Positions 10,639 to 21,965 of a stretch of 64,000 nt of DNA are shown piece by piece. How positions within the stretch are numbered: the stretch's first letter is position 1; each line of letters opens with the position of its first letter. This stretch comes from Henckelia pumila (lineage: Eukaryota; Streptophyta; Magnoliopsida; Lamiales; Gesneriaceae). The DNA lies in the NCBI RefSeq assembly GCF_033568475.1, contig NC_133120.1:82436151-82500150 (forward strand), in the 5' to 3' direction. The notes beneath the pieces were generated by a model. It searched no databases. It was not told where the DNA came from and worked only from the letters and a program-made list of their open reading frames with translations. The position numbers were made by a program, and so were the translations under genes.

Positions 10639-10952
10639 GGGGAAAATTGTTTTTTTGGTCCTGTATATTTGTCACTTTGCGATTTTTGTCATTTATATTT
10701 TCATATTTCAGTTTTAGTCCGCTATCTTTATTTTTTTGATAATTTTAGTCCTTTTTTCGACGTGGCGCTGAAATGGCACCAATTCAGTGCTGATGTGGAG
10801 CTGATGTGTACAGTGTCACGTAAGCATTTTCGAATAAAAAAGACTGAAATTGCCAAAAATCAGAACATGCAGGACTAAAACTGAAATGTGAAAACATAGA
10901 GAACCAAAATCGCAAAGTGACTAACATACATTACTAAATTTGCAATTTTTCC
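10639..10952. mobile_element. Mutator-like MITE with perfect 9 bp TSD
   Basis: Ends GGGGAAAATTG and CAATTTTTCC open inverted repeats of about 80 bp, including GTCACTTTGCGATTTT and its complement and TCAGTTTTAGTCC and its complement. The flanks 10630-10638 and 10953-10961 are both AGTAGGATG. It is 314 bp with no transposase. Confidence 0.88.
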
Positions 10953-10961
10953 AGTAGGATG

Positions 10962-12602
10962 ATGAAGTTGGGCACTGGGCTTCGTCACTTGGGGAACCAA
11001 GCTAAGAAAGAGTGAGAAGAAGACCAAGTCAAAGTAGTTAAGAGTTAGTGAGGTTGTTAATGGGGATGTTAATGCTGCAAGTAGTGGGGCTAGTGGAGGT
11101 AAGCAGTTGAGGAACTGAGTCGGGAACCAACATTTAAAAGGTGCATTCATGCAGAACACAAGCACAACCAACAATCCAACACTTCCAAGCTCCAAAAGCT
11201 TGAAATCTTCAGCATATTTATGCACATTTTCAAAATTTCATCATTGTTCTTGTATTTTTCTAGATTTCCAGTACATATTTTCAGTCATATTTCGTAGTTT
11301 CTCGAGCTTTCCAGCAACATCTTTTATTTTGTTTTATGACAAACACTTGTCATTTTCAAATTTTTAGTAATAATTTTGAAGTTTCAATTGCTATTAATGA
11401 TTTTTTTTCATTATTCCTTATGTTCTTTGGCGTTTAACCGGTAGAATTGAGACCGACGATGAAATCGGGGCTCACATTCGCTTGGTTTTAGAAGTTAGAT
11501 TTTATTTTTCATTTTTATTTTATTTCGGCACACACGTGTCTAGCACGCCTTCGCAACTCACACAAAATTTGTCAATTTTTATGTGCAAACAATAATATTA
11601 ATCTTCTGATATTTGATTTTCGTCAAGGGGGATAACATTATCAGGTTTTGACCGCCATATATTGTGACCTATATAATTAATTTTATTATCAAAGGAGTGC
11701 TAAATATATATAGCTTTCATAATCCTCCATAAAAGTTCAAAATTTTTCTGAAACTAAAGATTTTAATCCAAAATAACAAAATATAGAAAAATATTATATG
11801 TACAATAAGAGTTATAAATTGAGTTATAAAATATATTTGACATTAAAAAATTATCCCTATATTTTATTTAAAAAAAATCTTTCAAAATTACATTTAAGAT
11901 TATTTTGTAATTTCAAATATACTTTGTAACCTAAAGTGTAATTTCATTTATAAATATAGCATGATCCCAAATTATCCACCGAGATATAGAGTCATTTAAA
12001 ATTCATCGTCTTTCAAATCGTCTCTCCAATCCAAACTCAACCTCGATTTACACACGTGCCAATTCATAAAACACGTTGTAATTTGATGGAAAAAGGAAGG
12101 TAAATATTACATTCCACTTTTGGCCTAACCAAAAGGAATCCGGTTTAGAAAAGTTTTAGAATAATAATGAATTGCGTGTTTGCAAGGACAAGGTGGTCAA
12201 ACGGGGGCCAACCAATGTCCCCCTAGCTCCCCTTTTCTTTCTTAATAATTAATTAATAAAAAATAAAAATATCCCACCGATATGTATTATTACATTCCAC
12301 ATATACCTCGAGAAATCAAGAAAGTGTGGGAAACTAACAACTTAAACATCAAGTGCATGGACCATGATCAATTAGTTATACACACGCGTTTTATTATATA
12401 TATTGATTTTATATAGTTATATAAGTGTGTTTCGGTGTCAACTCTATTTAGATTTTTTTTCAAGCAAAAAAAAAAAAAAGGAAAAAAATAAATAAAAAGG
12501 AAAAGAGAACCCTGAGATATTTATTATTATTAATAAAAAAGAAACGTGATGACATTATGACTTGTGCAATATATAATATAAGGGATCTATAAAAAGTTGG
12601 CT
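10962..12602. other. Intergenic with possible old LTR-element remnants
   Basis: The part around 11440-11570 (GAGACCGACGATGAAATCGG, then GTGTCTAGCACGCC) has the feel of retroelement untranslated sequence, but I cannot assign it. From 11580 to 12600 it is AT-rich flank of the MDL gene. No gene was recognised. Confidence 0.4.
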
Positions 12603-12610
12603 TATATATA
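12603..12610 (+). promoter_or_regulatory. TATA box of the MDL gene
   Basis: TATATATA within CTTATATATACACATG lies about 50 bases before the MDL start codon. Confidence 0.5.
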
Positions 12611-12656
12611 CACATGTATCTCCTACACATAAGTGAACATTGCATAATCGAACGAG

Positions 12657-13083
12657 ATGCCTTGCCTTGATATCTCCACAAACGTTAACATCCACGAGGG
12701 AGGAGTGGATGCCGACTCCATGTTTTCCGAACTAACGGATGCTGTTTCTCAGATCGTCGGAATACCGAAAAACGTACGTTTTCTAATCAATCTCTACATG
12801 AACTATACATGTGTGTGTGTGTGTGTGTATCCGTACACTCATGTGTTAAAAAAATATACAGTTTGTGATGATTCTTGTGAAAGGGTCAGTAGCCATAACA
12901 TTTGGAGGTAACAAAGAACCGGCGGCATTGGCGGAGATCGTATCCATGGGCGAGATCAATTCTCAGGTTAAAAGGAAACTGATTGCCACCATCGGATCTA
13001 TTTTACACGACAAGCTCTCCATTCCCAACACCAGATTCGTGCTCAAGGTCTTCGACGGGCGAAAAGCGAATCCGAAACTGTGA
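12657..13083 (+). CDS. MIF/D-dopachrome tautomerase-like protein (MDL3-like), two exons
   Basis: Exons 12657-12773 and 12862-13083 join in phase to give 112 aa. The protein starts MPCLDIST, with the Pro2 that is the catalytic base of MIF-family tautomerases once Met is removed. It continues with VMILVKGSV, ITFGGNKEPAA and NTRFVLKVFD, all typical of plant MDL proteins; length matches the family. The last three residues are PKL, which fits the plant PTS1 peroxisomal signal pattern. One Arabidopsis paralogue, MDL3, is peroxisomal, so this is probably an MDL3-type gene. The single intron is short (88 bp) with a TG microsatellite. A TATA motif lies just upstream. Family is certain; subcellular site is inferred from the tripeptide. 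Confidence 0.88.
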
Positions 13084-13799
13084 TGATCAGTGCATGCATG
13101 CGTGGTTTATATATCTATGTTATTCATAGCGATTTAGGGGTTTGATATTGGATGTGTAATGGATGTCTTCGACATCGATCGGTACTAGGTTATATATATG
13201 TATGTACCATGTATAAGACTTCGTGTTCTAAAGTTGGTACCTACATTTTTGCAATATATATATGACTAGTTTTTCTTATATCTTTGTTCCATGAAAGGAT
13301 TTGAAACTTGACGCATTTATTAATTAATTAATAATCTTTTAGAAGGAACGAGAAACTTAAAATTACAATGAATTTCATTAATTGCTAACATAACTTATCT
13401 ATTGCAGTTTTTGTTTATAATTAAACTTGTGGAATTTCATTGTGTGGATATAAGGTATGGACGGAATATTTAGTTTCATTTTGACAAAAACCCGAACCAT
13501 ATTCTAAATTTTTTGGTTTTATAAATTAGCTTTACTAATCAGCTGTTCAAATTAACGAAACCATTAAAAAAATTAAAACCGAACCCTGAATAATAATATT
13601 TTGGTTCGTCGATTTTAAACTTTGATTTTTTGCGTTTTTTTGGTCAAAATTAGAATAATTTGATGATTTTTAAATATAATTTAAAATTTATAAACTAGCT
13701 ATGATAAATAAAATTTCATAAAAATAATAATATACGCATGCATAGACAACTATTTAACAATGATCAAATGAATTAATAATAATTAAATTACAAAAAACA
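13084..13799. other. Intergenic, AT-rich
   Basis: 3' flank of the MDL gene. No gene or RNA is recognised. Confidence 0.5.
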
Positions 13800-14338
13800 A
13801 TGTTCTAAAAGGCGGCGCCTAGATGCTAGGCGGTTGGCTACCGTCTCGATTTTTGGATAGTTGAAGTTTCTGAGAGTTATTATATTAAATGTTCGTTTTA
13901 ATTAGGCAGTATAATCGCCGTCGAGACGCCTCAAAATCTGTCTCGAAGACCGCTTAGATTAACATATAATATTAATTTATATTTTTTAAATTTTAATTTT
14001 TTTTAAAAAAATTATTTGACATATTTGGCAATAAATTTGTATCGGATGAAAATGAGAAATATGTCATGTATTTTGAGTTGAATTCGATAACGAAGAATTA
14101 TTGAAGAAATATTAAAATTAACAAGAATAATTAGATATTTAAACTTGAAAAAATACCACTCAGGTGAATTAGATAAAAAGAAATTATTGAAAAAATATTA
14201 AAATGAATCGGACTATAATAATTAGATATTTATGCTAAAAATAAAAAAAATCACCTAGACGGCCGCCTAAACGTCTAGACACTAGGCGGCGGGTGATCGA
14301 TTGACCATTCACGTATTGCCTACCGATTTTTAGAATAT
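13800..14338. repeat. MITE-like element with CTAGGCG motifs
   Basis: The ends ATGTTCTAAAAGGCGG and TTTTTAGAATAT are roughly inverted. Inside each end are GC-rich inverted blocks (GGCGCCTAGATGCTAGGCGG on the left, GACACTAGGCGGC on the right). The centre is AT-rich and non-coding. Edges are approximate. Confidence 0.45.
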
Positions 14339-14536
14339 TAATGTACAAAAGTAATTAGCATAAAAATTAATATTATTCTTAAAACTATTTGTTTTGCTTC
14401 AAAAAAAACTTCATAAAACGTCCCTTGAAAAATAGCAAAGAGAAACAAATAAATTTAGAAAAGAAATAAAATCAATCGCAGCAATTCAGATTTTTATAAT
14501 TAAAAGATTCACGCTATGCTAGATTTTAATTAAATT

Positions 14537-14645
<109 letters not shown>

Positions 14646-15172
14646 CCAAATTTATAAAATCCAATTTGTTTTGATTTGAATTTTGTTAATCTCAATTTTA
14701 AATCAAACCATTTGTTTTTTTTTTTTTTTGAATTATTTTTCGATTCAATTTCAAAATTTTTTTGAAACCAAGTAGACCGTGACGCGCGAAAAGTGAATCC
14801 AAAACATGAATTTGATTTGATATATATATTTTTCCACTTTGCTAAGTTTCTGTCTCTTTTTTTTTTTTAGTGGGAACTGGGAAGTATCATAATCAAGAAT
14901 TGAATTAATCCTTATAACTCAAGACCATTGTGTGTGGAACATACCAATTTTCGTTGATCTCAAATGAATGGTGGTGTTTATTTGGTAGTGGTTGAATTTG
15001 TGGTGCAATATTAATTGATTTGAGTTGTTTGCGATTAAAGAGCACTGACATATATTTTAACTTTTACGATAAGAACTATGCATGTTCCGTCCTATTGATG
15101 TGATAGACGGATCCATCTCCTACAATTATTGTACGTCCTCCCCTGTACACTTTCTCTCCATTAATAAAATGT
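14646..15172. other. Intergenic
   Basis: AT-rich sequence with no recognisable gene or repeat end. Confidence 0.45.
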
Positions 15173-16525
15173 GTTATTTGCATCAATCAGCCCTGTAAAA
15201 TATTGAAAATGCACATTTTTTTCCTGTGAAATTTTAATAGGTATCTTCAACTCTAACATTTTAAAAAATTAGCACACTCGCCCCTTCAGATGAGTGATTG
15301 TTGCGCACGCGCCATTCATGCAACTGTGCAAAGATTTTGATATTTTTTTTTGCACCAAATACCCCTGTGAAATATTTAAAATACATATTTGACCGCTGTG
15401 TAAATAATTTTTAAATCTATTCAACTCATAATACATAATTTTTAATAAAATACAATTATAAATATTTAGAAAACATTTTTTGTTTTATTATTTTTTATTT
15501 TTTATTTTAAATGTATTATCATTAATTAATTATTTTCTAAAAAATATTATTACTTTATCCTGTTATCATTATTTTATTAAATTCACTTCGTATTTCCAAC
15601 TTTTTCATTAAACATGCATTCATAAATAATTATTTAAATAATTTCAAGTATCAACATATTGAACTATACTGATAAGTTCAAACATATTGTTTTTTCTATT
15701 TATGACTATATATTATTGAACCAAAATTTAAATTTTTCGAGAATATGCATTGCACAATTTGTAATAAATAATAAAAAAACAACATGCTAATATAATTCTA
15801 AATCAAAAAAGTAACATTCATAAACTTAACATTTGGTTCAATAATTTGGTATTTTTAGATATTTAAATCTTTATTTATGAATCATGTTTAATGAAGAATT
15901 TGAAAACAAGAAGTGATTTGATAAAATAATGATAACGAGATAAAGTAATAATTTTATTTAAAAATAAATTAATTAAAAATAAAAATAAATTAAATAAAAA
16001 ATGTTTGGTACTTATTATTCACTTATCATTTTGATTTAATATTTTGGTACTTTTTAGGTATTTAAATCTCGTTTATGAATGCATTTTTAATGGAGAAGTT
16101 GGAAAAAAAAAAGAAAGTTTAATAAAATAATAATAACAAGATAAAATAATAATATTTTTTAGAAAACAATTATATAATCATAATAAATTTAAAATTTAAA
16201 ATAAATTAATAAAACAAAAAATGTTTGCTAAATATTTTATAATTAGATTTTAATAAATATTATGTATTATGAGTTGAATAGATTTAAAAATTATTTTCAC
16301 AGGGGTCAAATATGCATTTTTAATATTTCACAGGGGGTATTTGATGCAAAAAAAATATTAAAATCTTTGCCCAGTCGCATAAGGGGCGCGTGCGCAACAA
16401 GCACTCATCTGAAGGGGGGAGTGTGCTAATTTTTTAAAAGGTTAGAGTTGAAGATGCCTATTAAAATTTCACAGGGGAGAAATGTGCATTTTTAATATTT
16501 CACAGGGGTTGTTGGTGCAAATAAC
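15173..16525. mobile_element. Long inverted-repeat (hairpin) element
   Basis: The first 270 bp from GTTATTTGCATCAATCAGCC are an inverted copy of the last 270 bp ending GTTGTTGGTGCAAATAAC. The match includes matching GCGCACGCGCC / GGCGCGTGCGC blocks and CAACTCATAATAC / GTATTATGAGTTG. Similarity continues with gaps into the interior (CATTAAACATGCATTCATAAA against its complement near 16070), so each arm is about 450-600 bp. The right arm holds an extra internal duplication (about 15840-15900 and 16030-16100). There is no coding frame. It is a foldback-type element able to form a very long double-stranded RNA if transcribed. Confidence 0.75.
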
Positions 16526-16550
16526 TCTTAATCAAATACATGTATTTCAC

Positions 16551-16814
16551 GGGCTAATTGCATCCACACCCCCTGTGAAAAGTCTAAAAGACATAAAACT
16601 CCCTGTGTAAAATTAATAGCATGTTAGACCTTATGTTTTAAAAAAATTAGCATAAAAACTCATATGAGAAGGTATAAATGTGCCCGAGTTTGTATAACAT
16701 AAGGGTGAAATGTGCTACATTTTAAAAAACTGAGGGATGCATTAGCCTATTAATATTTCTTAAGGGGTTTTATGTCTTTTAGACTTTTTATAGGGGGTGT
16801 GGATGCAATTAGCC
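16551..16814. mobile_element. MITE copy 2, same family as 2299-2563
   Basis: It begins GGGCTAATTGCATCC and ends GGATGCAATTAGCC, with the same inverted GTCTAAAAGACATAAAAC block and nearly the same interior as copy 1. The flanks TGTATTTCAC and TGCATTTTAC may be a 10 bp duplication with two changes. It lies 25 bp from the end of the hairpin element. Confidence 0.8.
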
Positions 16815-16824
16815 ATGCATTTTA

Positions 16825-17795
16825 CTATCCATTTAAAAAAAAAGGTGAAAAAAAAGGAAAAGGAAAAGAAAAGAAAACGAGTACTCAAATCGATGTATCA
16901 ACTATATATTCAACCCGCATCCTTTTCCACTTTCTGAAGTTGAATTTTTTCCCTCGGAATTTGTCACGATTCCTGAAGTGCGGCGCAAGATAGATATATA
17001 TTAATTAATTTGCCTAAAATAAATCACAAGGTTGTATCTTGATCCGAAAATTAAAACATCTTACTATATTAATTATTAATATATGCTTAATTTGTCTGCC
17101 TCAAATATACAGATGTTTATTTGTTTTTCCACATGCATGCATCGTGAAAATAATTTGATGAACAAATTAAGTTTACCAACAAAAGTTATAATAATTGGTT
17201 CTTTTTAATTAATTATTAAATCATTTGTTCCTTTTCCAAGATTTAGTTAATACGAGAATATCACTATAAACTATAGACTACATATTTGGAGAAAAAAAAA
17301 GGAAAAGAAACCTATACAATCGAGATAAAAGAATAATAACATAATATATAATACGGTTTTTTTTTTAGATTTTTTTTTACAGTAAGCTTGTATATATTCT
17401 TTATTAAAACCAAACTAAGCGGTCGCAGGTAGTACAATTTTTACTAGCCATATAAAGGCCAAAATACTCAAATGCACGTACTTATATATATACTTTTGAA
17501 GAGGATAAATGAAATAGGAAGCGACTTAGTTAACCAAATATGGGTTTAATTTTCGGAGAAACCACCATTGTGAACGACCAATGAACCTCCATTAAATTTG
17601 TGATCATGAAATAATTAAATGCATGAAGCTGTCACATATTAATGTCACATATTAAAGTAGTGTTTGCAACCTATAAAAATAAGTAATTAATATGGAAATT
17701 CTCTTAACAATCGTCCACATTCACTTGACAAAAAATCGAAGACAACGTCTCAAAAAACAAACAAACAAATAAATTAATTAATAATAAAAAGAAAG
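16825..17795. other. Intergenic, AT-rich
   Basis: Downstream flank of MIR390 in the sense of that gene. No gene was recognised. Confidence 0.45.
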
Positions 17796-17799
17796 TACA

Positions 17800-17912
17800 A
17801 AGAAGTCCATGAAACTCAAGATGGATAGCGCCAAAGAGACTTGCATGCATGTAATAAGACAAACATGATGCATCGTCGATGGCGCTATCCCTCCTGAGCT
17901 TTATGGCTTGCT
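17800..17912 (-). ncRNA. MIR390: MIR390 precursor
   Basis: On the minus strand the 21 bases 17901-17881 are identical to the conserved plant miR390 (begins AAGCTCAGGAGG, ends ATAGCGCC). The other arm, 17830-17810, is miR390* with one change from the Arabidopsis form (CGCTATCCATCTTGAG...). The two arms form a stem with the usual mismatch pattern and a loop of about 50 nt, and the miRNA is on the 5' arm as in all MIR390 loci. miR390 loads AGO7 and triggers phased tasiRNA production from TAS3 transcripts, which restrain ARF3/ARF4-type genes. A TATA motif sits at the expected distance upstream. Precursor ends are approximate. Confidence 0.95.
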
Positions 17913-18032
17913 CGCACTAATTATCAAGGCACCGTCGAAATGCAAAACAAAGAAACTAAAACTTATGAATGAACAAGTGATATTTCATATAGATATGAAA
18001 GGGGTGAGCGAGAATGAATGGAAACTTGGGTG

Positions 18033-18043
18033 GGTATTTATAG
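18033..18043 (-). promoter_or_regulatory. TATA box of MIR390
   Basis: On the minus strand CTATAAATACC lies about 130 bases before the mature miR390, in the correct orientation for a Pol II miRNA promoter. Confidence 0.6.
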
Positions 18044-20173
18044 CTAGCAGGAGTAACATGGGCAACGGGAAGAGCAACGTGCGTCATCAAGTTTCTCCAG
18101 TAGAGAGAGAAGAAAGCCTGTGTAGTATTACAAGAAATCTTTGACTAAATTTTTGTGGCATTCATTTTTTTGTGTCTTGAAAACCGCAGGCGCCACACTT
18201 CTGATACGTACCATTTCATGATTTTAATGCACCCCTCGCCTATGCGTTTGGAAATAGTAAAAGGTTACTCATTCATGTTAATCTCTTTTTTGTGTGTGTG
18301 TGTGTTGTATATTTTACGGTGTAACACTATACATGAGACGGCCTCACAAATCAATTTTATGAGACATATCATCGCTTATTTAGGCCACTTACGAAAAACT
18401 GTCATTGCTTATGTTAAAAAATATTACATTATAAATATGAACATGTTTTAATTTGTCGCGCAAATAAGGATTCGTGAGCATTATATATTTTCTCGCTGCC
18501 ATTAATTAAATTATTTACATAAACTTCATTTCATTTACCGGCCATTCCAATTCTGAATTTACTAACATTTTTTATTGTTTTTATATCATGTTAATAACGT
18601 CTTGAAAATATTAAACTTTTTTTTAATTCAATTAAAAATAAAGTTTGGTTTGTAGATTTTCTTTTCCAACGATTTTATGGAGACACTAGTTGAGAATAAT
18701 ATTTGCAGGTAAAAAAATTTATTAAAAGTTAACCAAAAAAAATATTTGTGATAACCGGAGAAAAAAAACTTTGTAAATAAGATTGACATACTATATATTC
18801 TGGAGGAATAAAATCAAATATAAATTCTAAAGAAATGATAATTTAGATACCTTTGGAAATTCCAAGGTATTTCACGATCGACCTTACGCTGACTCGTAGA
18901 GGAGCATGGGAGATTGTGCATTCACATGAATAATAATAGTAATGTAGCAAACTAAGTATTATTACAAGTCAGAAAGGTCCAAAACACTGAAATCTAGACT
19001 TACTTCACGACCCACGAGACGAGGAATGGTCACCTGAAAACGTCACCAATATGCACAAATTATTGATCTCCAGCCGCGTGACTTGCATTTGTTTTTGTAC
19101 TCTCTCCCAGAATTTACAAATTTTGCCTCCTGAAAAATCGACACCATTCTCAAATTATATGTACTTCAGCTTCGTTAAATATTTTTTAAATTAAAATACC
19201 CAAATATTTTGTTAGATTTGAACTTTTTAGTGGTATGAATTCCGTAGTAGCTTTTACACATGTGTTGACAATTAATAAGAAATTAATGGTTGTTGCAACA
19301 GGATTGTCTTATCGAATTTGAGCATATTAGACGAACATTTGAATAATAGGAACGAGTTTGATTCTTTCTATTGACATCTTTTCGAGCAAATTTGTTTAAC
19401 TACTTGTTAAACGGGGTGGCATCTTTTCGAACAAATTTGTTTAAATATTATCTAATTGTTAAACAGACGGTATTTAAAGGATCCTCAATTAATTTTGGTG
19501 CTGCAGCTAGAATGGCGACATAACTTGTCAATGAGATTTGAATTGATTATTGGTAAAATCTGGGAGGGCTTCACATCAAATTATATAGATATGAATATAT
19601 GATTACTATTTCATAACTTGAGATTCACGAGGTATAGATCATACTTGCCGGGAACACAACGACTCGTCCGGCATACATCAAGGGAATTTCATATCAAATC
19701 GAGAGCAAAAATTTAATTATATTTTTTATACGTGATGTTTGTGCTTATTTTTCACTTGAAAACAAACCATCCGAGATTGATCACGGAGTCTTTTGAGCAC
19801 TGAATGATTATGATTTATGTCGTCAGCTTTCAAACATCCTATGTATGACATTTTGGCCCAATCTAATTATGGTTCTTTCCTTGAGATGAATGGACGACTG
19901 TGATCGATGCAATGGAAAATCTAATACTCTTTAACTATTTGTGAAGTTAGAATTGAGTCTCAACTGAAAAATAATTCTTCTTTTATTCGACAACATATTA
20001 TATCCCCAGAGATTTTGTTGACCAAGCTTTGTAAGTTGCATCCCACAAGTTTTAAATATATCCCAAAATTATTTTTTTTGTTTGATGGGTAGCTGAAGTT
20101 TAATGCAAACTCTTCCAAGATAATGCTTCGCATATGCCGACACTAAAATCTCAAATTTATACAAATAAAATAA

Positions 20174-20174
20174 C

Positions 20175-20224
<50 letters not shown>
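20174..20224. repeat. AAT microsatellite
   Basis: About 17 AAT units. Confidence 0.95.
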
Positions 20225-20227
<3 letters not shown>

Positions 20228-20403
20228 TAAAAACCCTTATCCCGCAACTAAAAATATATATATATGATCATATATTTTGTTAGCCTTGAAGTTAATAATA
20301 ACGGCGGCCCAATTTAAAAAAAATAAAATAACGACGGCCCATATGATCATGTAGGTAAATTGGAAGACATGCAAGGAGCCTTTAGGCTGTCGTGAAATCA
20401 ACA

Positions 20404-20531
<128 letters not shown>

Positions 20532-21021
20532 TTTATTTTATTTCCATCATCAATGGCCCCTAGTCCTGACTCCTGTAGGCTACGTACAGCCCATAGATAC
20601 CAATATTAAATGCTCGTGAATCCCAAAAAATGTTGAACATTAAAAATTGCGGGGTTCAATTCCATTACATTCTCATCACACAATCTGGCTAGCTAGGGTT
20701 TATCATTAGCGTCGGTTCTTCTACTCCTTTTTCATTTTAAAAAAATATATATCTACACATTTAGTTTTTCTTTAGTAAATAATATATACAAATTATTTTG
20801 ATACACGAATGATTGATAAATTATTAAAATGATACATGAACAATTTAAAATAGCTTAATTGATACATGTTTAAACTAAGAAGTTAATTTTAAAATTTATT
20901 TAAATTGCTCTTGAGCCCAATATTGTTGTTTTTAATATTTTTATTAATATATTAAAATATATTTTAGCTTCATATATTTTTAATTTATTTATTATTAGTA
21001 ATTTTATTAATACATACATAC

Positions 21022-21023
<2 letters not shown>

Positions 21024-21069
<46 letters not shown>
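21024..21069. repeat. TA microsatellite
   Basis: About 22 TA units. Confidence 0.95.
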
Positions 21070-21071
<2 letters not shown>

Positions 21072-21965
21072 AAAGTATACATACATATATATTAATACAT
21101 AATAGATAAAGAGAAATACCTCATTTTATTAATATTTATAAATGTTTTATAATATATATTATTTTTAAGTATATTATTTACCAGGTATACATATAAATAT
21201 ATTTATGTTAATTAATATCTTTATAATTATTATAATATAAATTGATATAAATATAAATTTTTTCTATAATTTTAATTAGTGACAAAAACCTTGAAAAATA
21301 GAATAGGTATGTAGTTGAATATAATAATAATATTGGATTTAAAAATAATTTCAATAAAAGATAAATTCGACTTTATAATTTGATCATATATCAATTAAAA
21401 ATTTTCAATAGTTCATATATTAATTTGATTGTTAATCAATAATTATGTATCAAAATAAATTTTACTCCTAAAATATGTAAAACCAGATGATATATTTTTT
21501 AAAGTTTACTAAAGTAAATGGGTCCGTAACCCGTGACAGCTCTTGCAAGCACTAAATAGAACAGCATCTCGAGTATAATTTTGAGGACGGATCGACGTGC
21601 AACCAACCCGTCATTAGATGTGGCGGGTTGGTCGATTTGTCGGTTTTGGTGAGTTAAAAAATTATCAATCTAACATTTATCTGGAGATGTTTGGTGGCCC
21701 TTTGGTTACGAGTTCTCGATGATTAGATGTAAATCTTGTAGTGCTTTCAAACAATCAGCGATTTTAACTTTAATCTTTCCTTGTTTGTTTCTTTTGCTGT
21801 ATACAAGGATGATGAGGATGCAACATGAATGTGCACATGAACATAAAAATTCTATTAACCAAATATCACCTCATTTACAGAAATTAAAAGGCCTTGAATC
21901 ACATTGTCAATTTTCTCTAACGTGAAAGATTTCAGGATGAAAATAACAAAAAAAACACTTTACTT

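Noticed and set aside
17908-18451. Two small open frames upstream of MIR390
   Set aside because: They overlap the MIR390 promoter region on the opposite strand and have no recognisable domains.
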